Source: Sphingomonas swuensis (GTDB lineage Bacteria > Pseudomonadota > Alphaproteobacteria > Sphingomonadales > Sphingomonadaceae). From it: 64,000 bases of DNA. Positions 18,602 through 27,445 of this stretch are shown in pieces. The position numbers and the translations under genes were made by a program. Below the pieces are notes generated by a model that was not told where the DNA came from, did not search any database, and was given only the letters and a program-made list of their open reading frames with translations. The DNA is taken from positions 1,510,001 to 1,574,000 of the forward strand of contig NZ_BAABBQ010000001.1 in NCBI RefSeq assembly GCF_039538045.1, in the 5' to 3' direction. The stretch's first letter is position 1. Each line of letters opens with the position of its first letter.

Positions 18602-18636
18602 CTTCCCCTCCCCGCTGGTGCCGAGCGAAGTCGAGG
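18559..18636. repeat. 16-bp inverted repeat enclosing the uppS start codon
   Basis: CCTCGACTTCGCTCGG (18559-18574) and its exact reverse complement CCGAGCGAAGTCGAGG (18621-18636) flank 46 nt that contain the purine-rich ribosome-binding site and GTG start of uppS. The arm at 18559-18574 is coding (PSEVEG). The motif GAGCGAAGTCGA recurs at 43261-43272, so this is a dispersed repeat family. Confidence 0.7.
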
Positions 18637-18665
18637 CACGCCCGGCACGAACGGAGCGGGTACGG

Positions 18666-19223
18666 TCACTTGCCGAGGATTTCCTTTTCCTTGGCCGCTG
18701 CCGCCGCGTCGACTTCCTTGATCGTTTCGTCGGTCAGCTTCTGGACCTCGGTATCGAGCCGCTTGTGCTCGTCCTCGCTGATTTCCTTTTTCTTCTCGTC
18801 GGTCTTCAGCGCGTCCATCGCATCGCGGCGGACGTTGCGGACCGCGATCCGGGCCTTCTCGGCATATTGGCTCACGAGCTTGGCGAGTTCCTTGCGGCGC
18901 TCCTCGGTCATGTCGGGGATCGGCAGGCGGATCATCTGGCCATCGGTGATCGGATTGATCCCGAGCCCGGCCGAGCGGATCGCCTTCTCGACCGAGTTGA
19001 GATTGGACTTGTCCCACACCTGCACCGAGATCATCCGCGGCTCGGGCACCGACACGGTGGCGACCTGGTTGAGCGGCATCTTGGCGCCATAGACCTCGAC
19101 CTGGATCGGATCGAGCAGCGCGCTCGAGGCGCGGCCGGTGCGGAGACCGCCGAGATCGCTCTTGAGCGAATCCACCGAGCCGCTCATGCGGCGTTGCACG
19201 TCGGCCTTGTCATAGGCTGGCAT
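18666..19223 (-). CDS. frr: Ribosome recycling factor
   Basis: A 185-residue protein that splits post-termination ribosomes with EF-G. The tRNA-mimic three-helix bundle is recognised from [20 protein letters not shown], the [14 protein letters not shown] domain-II entry, [20 protein letters not shown] and [10 protein letters not shown]. Length is standard. It lies 3 nt downstream of pyrH and 64 nt upstream of uppS, with the repeat in that gap. Confidence 0.96.
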   Translation of the reverse strand: MPAYDKADVQRRMSGSVDSLKSDLGGLRTGRASSALLDPIQVEVYGAKMPLNQVATVSVPEPRMISVQVWDKSNLNSVEKAIRSAGLGINPITDGQMIRLPIPDMTEERRKELAKLVSQYAEKARIAVRNVRRDAMDALKTDEKKKEISEDEHKRLDTEVQKLTDETIKEVDAAAAAKEKEILGK

Positions 19224-19226
19224 TGG

Positions 19227-19952
19227 TCAGTTTCCTTCCTGGTTCTGAACGACCGTCGCGACGCCCTCCCCGGCCAGCACCTTGGCGAGGTTGCCCGGCT
19301 GGCGGATGTTGAAGACGACGATCGGGATATCATTGTCGCGGCACAGCGCGACCGCTGCCGCGTCCATGATCTTGAGGTCCTCGGCGAGCACGCGGTCGAA
19401 GCCGATGGTGTCGAAGCGCTTGGCGTCCTTCACCTTCTTGGGATCGGCCGAGTAGACGCCGTCGACGCTGGTGCCCTTGAACAGGGCGTTGCACTTCATC
19501 TCGGCGGCGCGGAGCGCGGCACCGGTGTCGGTGGTGAAGTAGGGCGAGCCGACCCCAGCGGCAAAGATCACCACGCGGCCCTTCGCCAGATGACGCTCGG
19601 CGCGGCGGCGGATCACCGGCTCGCACACCTGGTCCATCTTGATCGCCGACTGGACGCGGGTCTCGACCCCCATCTGCTCGAGCGCATTCTGGACCGCGAG
19701 CGCGTTCATGACGGTCGCCAGCATGCCCATATAGTCGGCCTGGGCCCGGTCCATGCCCTTGGCGGCGCCGGCCATGCCGCGGAAGATGTTGCCGCCGCCG
19801 ATGACCAGGCAGAGCTCGAAGCCGGCCTCCTTGGCGGCCTTCACCTCGGCGGCCATCGAAGCGACCGTGTCGGGATCGATCCCGAACTGGCCCGGGCCCA
19901 TCAGCGCCTCGCCCGAAAGCTTCAGCAGGATTCGGTTGAAGCGGGCAGGCAT
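19227..19952 (-). CDS. pyrH: Uridylate kinase
   Basis: A 241-residue amino-acid-kinase-fold enzyme phosphorylating UMP to UDP. The start [19 protein letters not shown], the [14 protein letters not shown] motif, [17 protein letters not shown], and the [17 protein letters not shown] nucleotide segment are characteristic. ATG 19952 is chosen because homologues begin there, although the frame is open further upstream. It is in the classic tsf-pyrH-frr order, 197 nt downstream of tsf with a strong hairpin in the gap. Confidence 0.95.
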   Translation of the reverse strand: MPARFNRILLKLSGEALMGPGQFGIDPDTVASMAAEVKAAKEAGFELCLVIGGGNIFRGMAGAAKGMDRAQADYMGMLATVMNALAVQNALEQMGVETRVQSAIKMDQVCEPVIRRRAERHLAKGRVVIFAAGVGSPYFTTDTGAALRAAEMKCNALFKGTSVDGVYSADPKKVKDAKRFDTIGFDRVLAEDLKIMDAAAVALCRDNDIPIVVFNIRQPGNLAKVLAGEGVATVVQNQEGN

Positions 19953-20103
19953 GGTTGGAAGCGGTCTCCGGACGAGCAAAGGGGCGGAGGCGCTTCTATG
20001 CAGCCCCCGCCCCCTTGGGAAGACCGTTGTTCGGCGGAGCCGAGACGGAGGGCCTGAGCCGATGCGCCGCGGCCCCTCCACCACTCGGCGTCGCCGAGCG
20101 GTC

Positions 20104-20136
20104 ACCTCCCCATCCGGCGATGCCGGACGGGGAGGT
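20104..20136. repeat. Perfect-arm hairpin between tsf and pyrH
   Basis: ACCTCCCC pairs with GGGGAGGT and the inner TCCGGC with GCCGGA, with one A/C mismatch between and a GAT loop. It begins 14 nt after the tsf stop. No T-run follows, so it may act as an mRNA-stabilising or attenuating element rather than an intrinsic terminator. Confidence 0.6.
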
Positions 20137-20149
20137 TCTCCATTTACAT

Positions 20150-21088
20150 TCAGCCCTGCTTGACGCCCGAGGCCGCGGCGACTTCGGCGGCGAAGTCGCT
20201 CTGCTGCTTCTCGATGCCCTCGCCGAGCTGGAAGCGGACGAAGTCGCGAATCGTGATCGATCCGCCAGCCGCCTTGGCTTCCGCCGCGACAAAGTCCTGC
20301 ACCGGGGTCTTGCCGTCGAACACGACCGCCTGGCTCAAGAGCGCGCTTTCCTTGCGGAACTTGTCGACCGGACCCTTGAGGATCTTCTCGGCGATGTCGG
20401 CGGGCTTGCCGGCGATCTTGTCGGCGTTCTTCTCGCGGGCGATCGCGGCTTCACGCTCGATCACGGCCGGGTCGATCGCCTCGCCGGTCAGCGCCAGCGG
20501 AGCGGCGGCTGCGATGTGCATCGCCAGCTGCTTGCCGAGCGCCTCGAGCTTGTCGGCCGGGGCATCGCCCTCGAGCGCGACCAGCACGCCGATCTTGCCC
20601 ATGCCGGGAGCGGCGGCGTTGTGGACGTAGCTGACCACCGCGCCCTGCTCGACCGAAAGGGTCTTGGCGCGGCGCAGGTTCTGGTTCTCGCCGATGGTGG
20701 CGATGTTCTCGGTCAGCGCTTCCTCGACCGACTTGCCGTTGGCCATCGGGGCGGCCTTGAGCGCATCGATGTCGTCGCCGGTGGTCAGCGCCAGCTGGGT
20801 GACGTCACGGACGAAGTTCTGGAACTGCTCGTTCTTGGCGACGAAGTCGGTCTCCGAGTTGACCTCGACGACGACACCCTTGGTGCCCTGAACGGCGGCG
20901 CCGACGAGACCTTCGGCGGCGGTGCGGCCGGCCTTCTTGCCCGCCGAGGCGAGGCCCTTGGCACGAAGCCAGTCGATCGAGGCTTCGATATCGCCGTTGT
21001 TCTCGGCGAGCGCCTTCTTGCAGTCCATCATGCCGGCGCCCGAGCGCTCGCGCAGTTCCTTGACCAGTGCGGCCGTGATCTCAGCCAT
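20150..21088 (-). CDS. tsf: Elongation factor Ts
   Basis: A 312-residue guanine-nucleotide exchange factor for EF-Tu. The N-terminal UBA-like [24 protein letters not shown] and the following [27 protein letters not shown] signature are intact; the rest forms the two core subdomains. It lies downstream of rpsB on the same strand with a 139-nt gap filled by two palindromes. Confidence 0.97.
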   Translation of the reverse strand: MAEITAALVKELRERSGAGMMDCKKALAENNGDIEASIDWLRAKGLASAGKKAGRTAAEGLVGAAVQGTKGVVVEVNSETDFVAKNEQFQNFVRDVTQLALTTGDDIDALKAAPMANGKSVEEALTENIATIGENQNLRRAKTLSVEQGAVVSYVHNAAAPGMGKIGVLVALEGDAPADKLEALGKQLAMHIAAAAPLALTGEAIDPAVIEREAAIAREKNADKIAGKPADIAEKILKGPVDKFRKESALLSQAVVFDGKTPVQDFVAAEAKAAGGSITIRDFVRFQLGEGIEKQQSDFAAEVAAASGVKQG

Positions 21089-21106
21089 TTGCTTGTCCTT
21101 GCTTCT

Positions 21107-21128
21107 CCCCTCCCGCTTGCGGGAGGGG
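21107..21128. repeat. REP-like palindrome, copy 1 (rpsB-tsf gap)
   Basis: CCCCTCCCGC and GCGGGAGGGG arms around a TT loop. An identical arm pair recurs 88 nt away (21195-21216), giving a paired palindrome arrangement in the rpsB-tsf gap. Confidence 0.7.
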
Positions 21129-21194
21129 CTGGGGGAGGGAATGTCGTTTGGCGGGGAGGCAACAGGCCCTCCCCTTCGGCGCTGCGCGCCTCTT

Positions 21195-21216
21195 CCCCTC
21201 CCGCGAGCGGGAGGGG
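21195..21216. repeat. REP-like palindrome, copy 2 (rpsB-tsf gap)
   Basis: Same CCCCTCCCGC/GCGGGAGGGG arms as at 21107-21128 with a GA loop. It sits 11 nt after the rpsB stop codon and may protect the rpsB 3' end or reduce read-through into tsf. Confidence 0.7.
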
Positions 21217-21227
21217 ATCAAGGTAGC

Positions 21228-21983
<756 letters not shown>

Positions 21984-22009
21984 AGGATAATTCCTTCCGG
22001 TTGTTCCTC

Positions 22010-22068
22010 TGGGAGGCGGGAACGGACTGGCCCGAGGACCAGCCCGCACCGGGCTATGAAGCCTCCCA
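22010..22068 (-). promoter_or_regulatory. Structured rpsB leader, candidate S2 autoregulatory element
   Basis: In the rpsB 5' leader GCCTCCCA (22061-22068) pairs with TGGGAGGC (22010-22017). The enclosed bases can form two small hairpins: GCCC/GGGC (22042-22054) and a CTGG/CCAG stem (22027-22042), which share one base. The whole structure ends 26 nt before the S2 start. Placement resembles known ribosomal-protein leader elements; function is inferred. Confidence 0.45.
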
Positions 22069-22100
22069 TGCGGGGTTGATGCGTTGACAGACAGACGATG

Positions 22101-22177
22101 TGGTAGCGGAGGAGGGACTTGAACCCCCGACACGCGGATTATGATTCCGCTGCTCTAACCAGCTGAGCTACTCCGCC
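22101..22177 (-). tRNA. tRNA-Met (CAT)
   Basis: A 77-nt cloverleaf with encoded CCA. The acceptor is GGCGGAG/CTCCGCT, the D-arm GCTCAGCTGGTTAGAGC, the anticodon stem GCGGA/TCCGC with loop ATCATAA (anticodon CAT), and the T-arm GGGGGTTCAAGTCCCTC. The G1-U72 wobble pair and lack of three G:C pairs in the anticodon stem exclude initiator tRNA. An elongator Met is the best call; a lysidine-modified Ile2 tRNA also has CAT but usually differs in the acceptor. Confidence 0.9.
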
Positions 22178-22243
22178 CCATGCAAGGACTGCCGTCGCGG
22201 CGGGCGGGCCTATACGCGGGGGTATGCCACCCGTCAACGCCAA

Positions 22244-22268
22244 GGAACCGCCGGGTAGGCGCCGGGTT
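22244..22268 (+). promoter_or_regulatory. Candidate EcfG general-stress promoter before the DUF3775 gene
   Basis: GGAAC (22244-22248), a 16-nt spacer and GGTT (22265-22268), close to the alphaproteobacterial EcfG consensus GGAAC-N16/17-CGTT. The expected start near 22275 falls just before the AAAGGAGA site. Confidence 0.35.
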
Positions 22269-22294
22269 TGAAGGCGCAAAGGAGATCACCCAAC

Positions 22295-22714
22295 ATGGAC
22301 CCGCTTACGCCGCTCGATACGATCTGTCGGATCATCCTACGCGCAAAGGAATATGAAGCCCAGGTTCCGTCCGATTACGACGCCGGTGAGGATGCGGAAA
22401 ACATCGACGGCGAAGACGGCGAGGCCCTCTCCGTCCTGGACGACGACGTCAACGACGGCGTCGAGGAAGAACTGCGCGCCGCCATCGACGATCTCGCCGA
22501 GGACCAGCAGGCCGAGCTGCTCGCCTTCTGTTGGGTCGGCCAAGGCACCTACGAGGCGTCCGACTGGGACGAGGCGATCGCCGAGGCGACCGACGAGATC
22601 AGGAGCGGCGGTGTCGTCGACCAGTTCCTCGAGATGCCGATGCTGGCGAGCGTGCTGGAGGCTGGGATGGCCGCCTTCGACCTCAGCTGTGACGGGGTCG
22701 GCGACCTGAGCTGA
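22295..22714 (+). CDS. DUF3775 domain-containing protein
   Basis: A 139-residue acidic cytosolic protein of unknown function. The visible core has PLDTICRIILRAKEYEAQVP at the start, an Asp/Glu-rich middle (residues about 35-65) and ELLAFCWVGQGTYEASDWDEAI, a pattern I associate with DUF3775. ATG 22295 is preceded by AAAGGAGA at a 9-nt distance. It is monocistronic, convergent with the 2'-5' RNA ligase-like gene, and has a candidate EcfG promoter. No catalytic motif is evident. Confidence 0.8.
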   Translation: MDPLTPLDTICRIILRAKEYEAQVPSDYDAGEDAENIDGEDGEALSVLDDDVNDGVEEELRAAIDDLAEDQQAELLAFCWVGQGTYEASDWDEAIAEATDEIRSGGVVDQFLEMPMLASVLEAGMAAFDLSCDGVGDLS

Positions 22715-22721
22715 TCATGGT

Positions 22722-22757
22722 TGGACTGGTCCACGGAGAAAAACGGGGACCAGTCCA
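22722..22757. terminator. 11-bp perfect inverted repeat between convergent genes
   Basis: TGGACTGGTCC (22722-22732) and GGACCAGTCCA (22747-22757) with a 14-nt A-rich loop, 7 nt after the DUF3775 stop and 36 nt before the convergent gene's stop. Placement suits a bidirectional terminator, although a long T-run is lacking. Confidence 0.5.
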
Positions 22758-22793
22758 CTTCTAAGAAACATGGATGGCAGCGGCTTCCTGCGG

Positions 22794-23300
22794 CTAGCCG
22801 CGGAAGGACCAGCGGCCGATCCGCTCCCACGGCCCGCCGAGATAGCGGTGGAGCTCGAGCCCGGCGATCTTCAGCAGCCTCGGCCGGAAATCTCGCTCCA
22901 GCTCTCCCAGCAGCGCGCGCGCGGCGGCCGGCTGGGCCTTGTTCATGATCGTCACATGCGGTCGCCACCCTTGCGAATCCTGCGCGGTCAGATGACCGTG
23001 AAAATGCTCGGCGATCGCACGGCGTACCGCTTCCAGCTCGTCCGATACGATCCGGTAGGCGACCCCGCGCCCGAGGTTCATCAACCCGGCGACGGTTGCG
23101 TGGGGTGGAGGCGAGCCCGCCGCCTCACGGGCGAGCACCCTGCCCGCCTCTTCTTCCGCGCTTGGCGGAAGCGCATGGAACATGGTGAGGTGCGCGGCGA
23201 GCTGGTTGCGCTCGGGCGGGAAATGAGCGCGGCGCTGGCCGTCGAGCCAGGCGAAGTCCTCGGGCGCCAGCGCGGCGGTGACGATCAGGGCGCCACTCAT
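22794..23300 (-). CDS. 2'-5' RNA ligase / cyclic phosphodiesterase-like protein
   Basis: A 168-residue member of the 2H phosphoesterase superfamily. The two catalytic His-x-Thr motifs are seen as HLTMFH (about residue 40) and HVTIMN (about residue 122), the pattern of LigT-like and cyclic-nucleotide phosphodiesterase enzymes. Its substrate (2',3'-cyclic phosphate RNA ends or similar) cannot be set from sequence. The ATG at 23300 overlaps the stop of the upstream membrane protein gene (ATGA), so the two are cotranscribed. Confidence 0.85.
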   Translation of the reverse strand: MSGALIVTAALAPEDFAWLDGQRRAHFPPERNQLAAHLTMFHALPPSAEEEAGRVLAREAAGSPPPHATVAGLMNLGRGVAYRIVSDELEAVRRAIAEHFHGHLTAQDSQGWRPHVTIMNKAQPAAARALLGELERDFRPRLLKIAGLELHRYLGGPWERIGRWSFRG

Positions 23301-23863
23301 CGGCCGGGCCAATTGTCCTTCTGGAGCTCGGGTAGAGCCTCGAAGTCGGCCGAGGTCATGTCGGTCTTCACCGAGCCGTCCTGCACGCCCGCATAATGCC
23401 AGTCGACCCGGCGGAAGGTCTCGCCCACGCCGGCCACGCCGCCCTGCGCGACCACGAGGTAGCGGAGCGTCCCCCCGTGGCAGCTCAGCATCGCGTCAAC
23501 GGTGCTTCCGAGCGGCTCGCCGTCGCGGCCGAGCAGCTTCGAGGCGGTCAGCGCCGAGGCCGGGAAGAGGTCCTCGCCCGGCTGTGCCGCGCTCGCCTCG
23601 GCGGCCTTGCTCGCGCCTTCCTCAAGCTTGGCCTGCCGTCCGAGCCAGCGATAGACGCCGAACAGATTGAGCCCGGTCATAACGACGTTGGTCCACATGA
23701 GCGCGGGCTGGTCGGTCAGATAGCCGGTGGTGAACCAAGCGATCGACCCCAAGGTAAAGATGATGAAGCCGATCCCGGTCACCCGGCTGCCGAGATTCGA
23801 AGCGGTGAAGCAGGCGGCGATGATGGTGGCGGCGGTCGCGACCCAGGAGGCGATTTGATCCAT
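23297..23863 (-). CDS. Membrane protein with C-terminal PRC-barrel-like domain
   Basis: A 188-residue protein with three hydrophobic segments in residues 1-75 (IASWVATAATIIAACF, GFIIFTLGSIAWFTTGYL, NVVMTGLNLFGVY) followed by an Ala/Glu-rich linker and, from about residue 105, a beta-rich region (LTASKLLGRDGEPLGSTVDAM ... LRYLVVAQGG) resembling a PRC-barrel. PRC-barrels act in RNA processing or as membrane-associated adaptors. It is translationally coupled to the RNA ligase-like gene downstream. The specific function is unknown. Confidence 0.65.
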   Translation of the reverse strand: MDQIASWVATAATIIAACFTASNLGSRVTGIGFIIFTLGSIAWFTTGYLTDQPALMWTNVVMTGLNLFGVYRWLGRQAKLEEGASKAAEASAAQPGEDLFPASALTASKLLGRDGEPLGSTVDAMLSCHGGTLRYLVVAQGGVAGVGETFRRVDWHYAGVQDGSVKTDMTSADFEALPELQKDNWPGR

Positions 23864-23967
23864 GGAGGGCGCAATGCGGGGTCATGCCCATTGTTTCCCC
23901 GCGAAGCAGGAACAGGTGCCTTGTGCCGTACCGGAGCGACTGTTCCCCGCCTTCGCAGGGGACCCGA

Positions 23968-25920
23968 TCAGATCTCGACCTGGCTTCCGAGCTCGACCAC
24001 CCGGTTGGGCGGCAGCTTGAAGAATTCCATCGCGCTTTCGCTGTTGCGGAGCATCCAGGCGAACAGCCGCTCGCGCCAGCCCGCCATTCCGGGCCGCGAA
24101 GTCGAGATCAGGGTCTGGCGGGCAAGGAAGAAGCTGGTGTCCATCATCTTGCAGGTCGGCCCGCAGTCTTTGAGCTTGGACAGCTCGGTCGGGACGTCGA
24201 GCTCCTCCATGAAGCCGTAGCGGAGCACCACCCGGAAGAAGCCGGCGGTATAGTCCTCGGTCTCCATCCGCTTTACTGCGGGGACGTAGGGCACGTCCTC
24301 GATCCGGACGGTCAGCAGCATGACCCGCTCGTGGAGCACCTTGTTGTGCTTGAGGTTGTGGAGCAGCGCGTGGGGGACGCCCTTGGGGCTGCTGGTCATG
24401 AACACCGCCGTCCCGGGCACCCGGATGGCGCTGTTCGCCGCCGACTTGACGAACACGTCCATCGGCAGGCTCGCCTCGGCCATCCGGTCCATCATCAGCT
24501 TGCGCCCCTTCGCCCAGGTGGTGAGCAGGGTGAAGGCGATGAGGCCAATGACCAGCGGGAACCAGCCGCCGTCGGGCACCTTGAGGAGGTTGGCGCCGAA
24601 GTAGAGGATGTCGACGAACAGGAAGAGGCCGATCAGCGGCCACGCCTTCCACGCCGGCCACTTCCACAGCGCGCCGAACACGACGGCGAGCAGCAGCGTG
24701 TCGATGAACATCGCCCCGGTCACCGCGATGCCATAGGCCGCAGCGAGGTTGGACGAGGTCTGGAAGGTGATCACCAGCACGATCACCATCACCATCAGCG
24801 CCCAGTTGATCACCGGGATGTAGATCTGCCCCGCCGCGGTCTCGCTGGTGTGGAGGATCCGCAGCCGCGGGATGAAGCCAAGCTGGATCGCCTGCTGGGT
24901 GACCGAGAAGGCGCCGGTAATGACCGCCTGGCTGGCGATGATGGTGGCGCAGGTCGCAAGCAGGACCAGCGGCAGCCGGAGGGCTTCGGGAGCGAGGAAG
25001 AAGAAGGGGTTCTTGACCAGTTCTCGCGCGCCCTCGGGGGTCTGCTGGAGCAGCATCGCCCCCTGGCCGAGATAGTTGAGCAGAAGGCAGACGATGACCC
25101 CGATCCAGGCGTAGCGGATCGGCTTGCGGCCGAAGTGGCCCATGTCGGCGTAGAGCGCCTCGGCGCCGGTCACGGCAAGCACGACCGAGCCCATCGCGAT
25201 GAAGGCCGGAAGCGGCTCGGCGACGAAGAAGGCGATGGCATTGCCGGGATTGAGCATCTCCAGCAGCAGCATCGGGTGACCGTAGATGTGGGTGATCCCG
25301 AGCACCGCGAGGGTCAGGAAATAGAGGATCATGATCGGCCCGAAGAGGGTGCCGACCTTGGCCGTGCCGCGGAACTGGATGGTGAACAATGCGACGAGGA
25401 TGCCGATCGCGATCGGCAGCACGTAGGGCGCGAAGCCGGCATTGACTGTGGTCAGGCCCTCGACCGCCGACAGCACCGAGATCGCCGGGGTGATCATGCT
25501 GTCGCCGTAGAAAAGCGCGGTGGCGAACACCCCGAGGAGGACGATCCCCGCCGACCAGCGGCGCGTGGTCCCGGTCGAGCGGTTGATCAGCGCGAGGAGC
25601 GCGAGGCTCCCGCCCTCCCCCTTGTTGTCGGCGCGCATGATGATGGTGACGTACTTCAGCGTCACGATGATCATCATCGACCAGAAGATCAGGCTGAGCA
25701 CGCCGTAGATGTGGAGCCGATCGGGCTCGAGCAGGTGGTGGCCGGCGAAGGTCTCGCGGAAAGCGTAGATCGGCGAGGTGCCGATGTCGCCGAACACGAT
25801 TCCGACCGCTCCGACCATCAGCTTGGCGAGCGACCCCTGCGGGGCATGTCCGTGACTGTGGCTGCTCTCCGTCACCGTCTCGTTGGCGGACTCAGCAGTG
25901 CCTTCGGCGGTGACGTTCAT
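23968..25920 (-). CDS. kup: KUP system potassium uptake protein
   Basis: A 650-residue proton-coupled potassium symporter with twelve predicted membrane segments and a cytoplasmic C-terminal domain. The first helix region [21 protein letters not shown], the [11 protein letters not shown] motif, and [13 protein letters not shown] are family signatures. The N-terminus has a His-rich stretch ([11 protein letters not shown]) before the first membrane segment. It is divergent from alanine dehydrogenase across 119 nt. Length is standard. Confidence 0.95.
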   Translation of the reverse strand: MNVTAEGTAESANETVTESSHSHGHAPQGSLAKLMVGAVGIVFGDIGTSPIYAFRETFAGHHLLEPDRLHIYGVLSLIFWSMMIIVTLKYVTIIMRADNKGEGGSLALLALINRSTGTTRRWSAGIVLLGVFATALFYGDSMITPAISVLSAVEGLTTVNAGFAPYVLPIAIGILVALFTIQFRGTAKVGTLFGPIMILYFLTLAVLGITHIYGHPMLLLEMLNPGNAIAFFVAEPLPAFIAMGSVVLAVTGAEALYADMGHFGRKPIRYAWIGVIVCLLLNYLGQGAMLLQQTPEGARELVKNPFFFLAPEALRLPLVLLATCATIIASQAVITGAFSVTQQAIQLGFIPRLRILHTSETAAGQIYIPVINWALMVMVIVLVITFQTSSNLAAAYGIAVTGAMFIDTLLLAVVFGALWKWPAWKAWPLIGLFLFVDILYFGANLLKVPDGGWFPLVIGLIAFTLLTTWAKGRKLMMDRMAEASLPMDVFVKSAANSAIRVPGTAVFMTSSPKGVPHALLHNLKHNKVLHERVMLLTVRIEDVPYVPAVKRMETEDYTAGFFRVVLRYGFMEELDVPTELSKLKDCGPTCKMMDTSFFLARQTLISTSRPGMAGWRERLFAWMLRNSESAMEFFKLPPNRVVELGSQVEI

Positions 25921-26039
25921 CGGGCGGGCGCCCTAGCAGGGGCGAACGGGTGCCGCAATCGGCTGGCATCGTCCGCCAAGTCCGGTCTATAGGCCCGCCC
26001 GATCAGTCCAAGCTCAACCACGATGAAAGCGAACGTTCC

Positions 26040-27140
26040 ATGCGTGTCGGCGTGCCACGAGAAATCAAGAACCACGAATATAGAGTCGGTCTCACCCCGG
26101 CCTCCGTCAAGGAGCTGGTCGCGGCCGGTCACGAGCTGTTCGTCGAGACCGGCGCCGGCAAGGGCATCGATTGTCCCGACAATGCCTATGTGAAGGCCGG
26201 CGCGACAATCCTTCCCGACGCCGCCGCGGTGTTCGAAACGGCCGAGATGATCGTCAAGGTCAAGGAGCCGCAGCCGGGCGAGATCGCGATGATCAAGCCG
26301 CATCACCTGCTGTTCACCTACCTCCACCTCGCCGCCGACAAGCCGCAGGCCGAGGGGCTGATGGCGAGCGGCGCGACCTGCATCGCCTATGAGACGGTGA
26401 CCAGCCGCTCGGGCGCGCTTCCGCTGCTTCGCCCGATGAGCGAAGTCGCCGGACGCCTGAGCGTCCAGGTCGGCGCCCATTATCTCGAGAAGGCCCAAGG
26501 CGGCCGCGGCGTGCTGCTCGGCGGCGTTCCCGGCGTTGCTCCGGCCAAGGTCGCGATCCTCGGCGGTGGTGTCAGCGGCGTCAACGCGGCGCAGATGGCG
26601 GTCGGCATGCGCGCCGATGTCACCATCTACGACATCTCGAACGAGCGTCTGGCCGAGCTCGACATGTTCTTCGGAAGCCAGATCAAGACGGCCTACGCCA
26701 GCCGCGACGCGATCGCCCGGGCGGTCGAGGAAGCCGAGCTGGTGATCGGCGCGGTACTGGTGCCCGGCGCCGCCGCACCCAAGCTCGTCACCCGCGAAAT
26801 GCTCAAGACCATGAAGCGCGGAAGCGTTCTGGTCGACATCGCGATCGACCAGGGCGGCTGCTTCGAGACCAGCCACCCGACCACGCATGCCGATCCGGTG
26901 TTCGAGATCGACGGCGTGATCCATTACTGCGTCGCCAACATGCCCGGCGCGGTGGCCCGGACCAGCGCCTTCGCGCTCAACAATGCCACCCTGCCGTTCG
27001 CGCTCAAGCTGGCGAACATGGGCGCGGAAGCCGCGATGGCGGCCGATCCCTACCTTGCGGAAGGGCTCAACGTCAGCGGCGGCAAGATCCGTCACCAGGC
27101 CGTCGCCGAGGCGCTCGACCTCGAGTATGTCGCCGCCTGA
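26040..27140 (+). CDS. ald: Alanine dehydrogenase
   Basis: A 366-residue NAD-dependent enzyme interconverting L-alanine and pyruvate plus ammonia. MRVGVPREIKNHEYRVGLTP, the catalytic Lys in IVKVKEPQ, the His in KPHHLLFTYLHLA, and the Rossmann motif ILGGGVSGVNAAQMAVGM are intact. Length is standard. It is divergent from kup and 65 nt upstream of the DUF3072 gene. No Lrp/AldR regulator is adjacent. Confidence 0.96.
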   Translation: MRVGVPREIKNHEYRVGLTPASVKELVAAGHELFVETGAGKGIDCPDNAYVKAGATILPDAAAVFETAEMIVKVKEPQPGEIAMIKPHHLLFTYLHLAADKPQAEGLMASGATCIAYETVTSRSGALPLLRPMSEVAGRLSVQVGAHYLEKAQGGRGVLLGGVPGVAPAKVAILGGGVSGVNAAQMAVGMRADVTIYDISNERLAELDMFFGSQIKTAYASRDAIARAVEEAELVIGAVLVPGAAAPKLVTREMLKTMKRGSVLVDIAIDQGGCFETSHPTTHADPVFEIDGVIHYCVANMPGAVARTSAFALNNATLPFALKLANMGAEAAMAADPYLAEGLNVSGGKIRHQAVAEALDLEYVAA

Positions 27141-27145
27141 TTGGC

Positions 27146-27170
27146 GGAACAAGAAGAGAACATCGCCGTT
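27146..27170 (+). promoter_or_regulatory. EcfG (general stress) promoter before the DUF3072 gene
   Basis: GGAAC at 27146-27150, a 16-nt spacer and CGTT at 27167-27170, an exact match to the alphaproteobacterial EcfG sigma consensus. The expected transcription start near 27178 leaves a short leader with AGAAGG before ATG 27206. Confidence 0.6.
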
Positions 27171-27206
27171 GTCATGCCAACTCAACCATCTGAGAAGGCA
27201 TGACAA
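27169..27206. repeat. 10-bp inverted repeat ending on the DUF3072 start codon
   Basis: TTGTCATGCC (27169-27178) pairs exactly with GGCATGACAA (27197-27206). After an AA/AA internal loop, CTCA and TGAG extend the stem around an ACCATC loop. The 3' arm covers the GG of the ribosome-binding site and the A of the start codon. Confidence 0.65.
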
Positions 27207-27430
27207 TGGCGAGCACTCCCGACGCCGATCCCAAGGCGCACCCGACCGGCAACGCGGTCAAGGATCCCGATAACCGGACCACCGGCGGTGAGCCGATGAC
27301 GGGGGCGCAGGCTTCCTATCTCCAGACGCTGAGCGAGGAAGCCGGCGAGGAGTTCGATCCCGAACTCAACAAGGCCGATGCGTCGAAGAAGATCGACGAA
27401 CTGCAGGACAAGACCGGCCGGGGCGAATAG
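27206..27430 (+). CDS. DUF3072 domain-containing protein
   Basis: A 74-residue small hydrophilic protein. The C-terminal half, MTGAQASYLQTLSEEAGEEF followed by DASKKIDELQDKTGRG, matches the DUF3072 pattern, which resembles the short helical motif seen in SAP-like repeats. The N-terminal half is Asp/Pro/Asn rich and probably disordered. ATG 27206 gives a normal 7-nt spacing from AGAAGG; ATG 27200 would be only 1 nt away. A perfect EcfG promoter motif points to general-stress induction. The role is unknown. Confidence 0.75.
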   Translation: MASTPDADPKAHPTGNAVKDPDNRTTGGEPMTGAQASYLQTLSEEAGEEFDPELNKADASKKIDELQDKTGRGE

Positions 27431-27445
27431 CCGGCCGGAGCGACG

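Noticed and set aside
22101..22177. Initiator tRNA or tRNA-Ile2 for the CAT tRNA
   Set aside because: The anticodon stem lacks the three G:C pairs of initiators, and the overall sequence resembles elongator Met tRNAs of alphaproteobacteria.
23884..25992. A 702-codon open frame antisense to kup, and a similar 589-codon frame antisense to ccmF (29198-30967)
   Set aside because: Charged low-complexity translations without domains, fully explained by the opposite strand of conserved membrane protein genes.
27169..27206. RNA thermometer controlling the DUF3072 gene
   Set aside because: The EcfG promoter start would lie inside or after the 5' arm, so the main transcript would not carry the full stem; kept only as a read-through silencer hypothesis.
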